IMG/VR virus record: IMGVR_UViG_3300046787_000266
Span: 1-23,438 of that record
DNA: 23,438 nt
Reading direction: 5' to 3' (one strand)
From: a virus
The notes beneath the pieces are model-generated. The model did not search any database. It was given only the letters and a program-made list of their open reading frames with translations, and was not told the DNA's origin. This document shows positions 22,055 through 23,438 of this stretch, one piece after another; position 1 is the stretch's first letter; every line of letters starts with the position of its first letter. A program made the position numbers and the translations under genes.

Positions 22055-23438
22055 TGGCTATTAATTTTCCAAGCTCCCCTACTAATGGAGAAGTTTACTC
22101 CTACGGTGATAGCTCGTGGATTTGGGACGGAGCTCGCTGGGAGGCACGAGCAACTGAATTGGTTGCTGGCCCTACTGGACCAACTGGACCAGCTTCAAAT
22201 GTTACCGGACCTACAGGATCACAAGGGGCGACTGGCTCGCAAGGGCCAACCGGGGCTACCGGTCCTCATGGAGCTACCGGAGCAACCGGACCTCAGGGCG
22301 AGCAAGGCGTTCAGGGTGTACAAGGTGATCAGGGGCTTCAAGGTATCCAGGGTATTCAAGGCGCAACTGGCCCACAGGGGGCAACAGGGGCGCAGGGTGA
22401 TGTAGGTCCTACGGGACCGACGGGAGGTCAGGGTCTCGTAGGAGATACCGGCCCGACCGGACCCCAGGGTGAAGTTGGACCTACAGGCGCGACTGGACCT
22501 CAGGGCGAGCAAGGCGAAGTAGGAGAGACTGGTCCTCAGGGTGCCGTTGGTCCGACTGGCGCTCACGGGGATATTGGCCCAACCGGACCACAGGGTGTTC
22601 AGGGGCAGCAGGGTATTGAAGGCATTCAGGGAGATGTAGGGCCTACTGGCGCTACTGGCCCTACCGGCGACACTGGACCAACTGGACCTCAGGGCGAGCA
22701 AGGCGTTCAGGGTACTACTGGAGCAACCGGTGCGACAGGCACTACAGGCCCTCAGGGGGCGACTGGAGCAACCGGTCCAGAAGGAATAGTAGCGCAAGAT
22801 ACAGCGCCACTAGATACTGATATCCTGTGGCTAGACACTAGCATCGAAGGTATCGAAGGCATCGGTCCCACAGGAGCGGCTGGCCCAACCGGACCAACCG
22901 GTGCTCAGGGCTCAACCGGACCAACCGGTCCTGGAGTAGCAGCTGGCGGAACTACTGGTCAAATTCTTGCAAAGATTGATGAAGTCGATTATAACACTGA
23001 ATGGATCAACAACTATACATCCGAGATTCGCCACTATATTAAGAACATTAGCGGTACCACCCTCCCAATCGGTACTCCAGTTAGTATCGCACTAAACGGA
23101 GGAAACAGTAGCACTGTAATTAAAGTCACGCTCTCAACTAACGCAACCGAAGCAGGGTCATCAAAAACCCTAGGTTTACTGGCTCAAGAACTAGCAAATA
23201 ATGGCGAGGGCTATGTAGTCGCTGAAGGCTTGCTGCCTGGGCTAGACACTTCATCCGCTTCCGTTGGTGACCCTATTTGGTTAGGAGTTGACGGTGCTTT
23301 TATTTATGGACTTGCTAATAAGCCAGTAGCACCAGCTCACTTGGTATTTTTAGGTGTAGTGACTCGTGATCAGCAAGTAAACGGCGAAGTTTTTGTAAAG
23401 GTACAGAACGGATACGAGCTAGAAGAGCTCCACAATGT
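22054..23438 (+). CDS. Collagen-like tail fibre 2 (cut by window end)
   Basis: Open from ATG at 22054 to the window end (461 codons visible, no stop), so the C-terminus is missing. It starts [19 protein letters not shown] and [10 protein letters not shown], a fibre-head module (G-x-x-Y-x-x-G-x-x-W-x-W-D-G-x-x-W). Collagen Gly-X-Y runs cover about 39-244 and 271-293, with an insert [18 protein letters not shown] between. After a [14 protein letters not shown] junction comes a C-terminal domain (about 321 on) with [38 protein letters not shown] and [14 protein letters not shown], a pattern I know from marine and freshwater phage fibres and structural proteins. Its ATG overlaps the previous stop (TAATG). 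It is probably a second trimeric collagen rod, perhaps partnered with the first. Confidence 0.88.
   Translation, partial: MAINFPSSPTNGEVYSYGDSSWIWDGARWEARATELVAGPTGPTGPASNVTGPTGSQGATGSQGPTGATGPHGATGATGPQGEQGVQGVQGDQGLQGIQGIQGATGPQGATGAQGDVGPTGPTGGQGLVGDTGPTGPQGEVGPTGATGPQGEQGEVGETGPQGAVGPTGAHGDIGPTGPQGVQGQQGIEGIQGDVGPTGATGPTGDTGPTGPQGEQGVQGTTGATGATGTTGPQGATGATGPEGIVAQDTAPLDTDILWLDTSIEGIEGIGPTGAAGPTGPTGAQGSTGPTGPGVAAGGTTGQILAKIDEVDYNTEWINNYTSEIRHYIKNISGTTLPIGTPVSIALNGGNSSTVIKVTLSTNATEAGSSKTLGLLAQELANNGEGYVVAEGLLPGLDTSSASVGDPIWLGVDGAFIYGLANKPVAPAHLVFLGVVTRDQQVNGEVFVKVQNGYELEELHN

Noticed and set aside
20111-22797. Several minus-strand and alternate-frame open frames in the collagen genes
   Set aside because: They are low-complexity mirrors of Gly-X-Y repeats, with no start-site or codon support; the collagen frames explain the DNA.

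Overview
The window looks like part of a tailed-bacteriophage genome, most likely from a large phage of an actinobacterium with medium G+C. The reasons are a class Ib nrdHIEF operon, a DUF3039-type small Cys protein (a family known mainly from Actinobacteria), several TANNNT hexamers ending 6 to 10 bases before a start codon that lacks a Shine-Dalgarno site (leaderless style, common in Actinobacteria), and long runs of phage tail-fibre genes. Host and phage type are inferred; no capsid, terminase or replication gene is in view.

Left arm (1-5066, all minus strand). A putative five-bladed beta-propeller carbohydrate-active protein (GH130-like) and the DUF3039 protein overlap by 4 bases. They are followed by a leader with an inverted repeat and a hairpin, then by nrdH, nrdI, nrdE and nrdF, which end at a strong UUCG-loop terminator at the window edge. 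This arm supplies deoxynucleotides for phage DNA synthesis. All visible metal ligands and catalytic cysteines are intact.

Divergent control region (5067-5257). It holds a minus-strand promoter candidate, a perfect 16-base palindrome and a plus-strand -10-like element.

Right arm (5258-23438, all plus strand). First tail-fibre module (5258-11621): a small beta-rich protein, a small GPQGPAG-bearing fibre-tip protein, a 483-residue fibre, a 132-residue fibre accessory, a 966-residue fibre with two Mtd-N-like motifs, and a protein with two FN3-like domains and an extraordinary C-terminal tail of PPFF repeats, closed by a strong terminator. Middle block (11714-19632): ten tightly packed genes. Seven encode prolyl-4-hydroxylase-like 2-oxoglutarate/Fe(II) oxygenases (2OG oxygenases), one encodes a TauD/TfdA-like oxygenase with an HxE triad, and two encode related DUF6065-like proteins; an eleventh ORF of 156 residues in the block is of unknown function. 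Second tail-fibre module (19725-end): a paralogue of the first module's opening gene, then two long collagen-like Gly-X-Y fibres, the last cut by the window edge.

The most interesting feature is eight complete iron/2-oxoglutarate dioxygenases placed between proline-rich (PPFF) and collagen-like virion proteins. I infer, without proof, that at least some hydroxylate the fibres or build a modified glycan on them: a phage-encoded virion-decoration system. Many junctions here use one-base stop/start overlaps (TAATG or TAGTG), so fibres and modifying enzymes appear translationally coupled within each block. No tRNA, CRISPR array, insertion sequence or gene-free stretch over 300 bases was seen.
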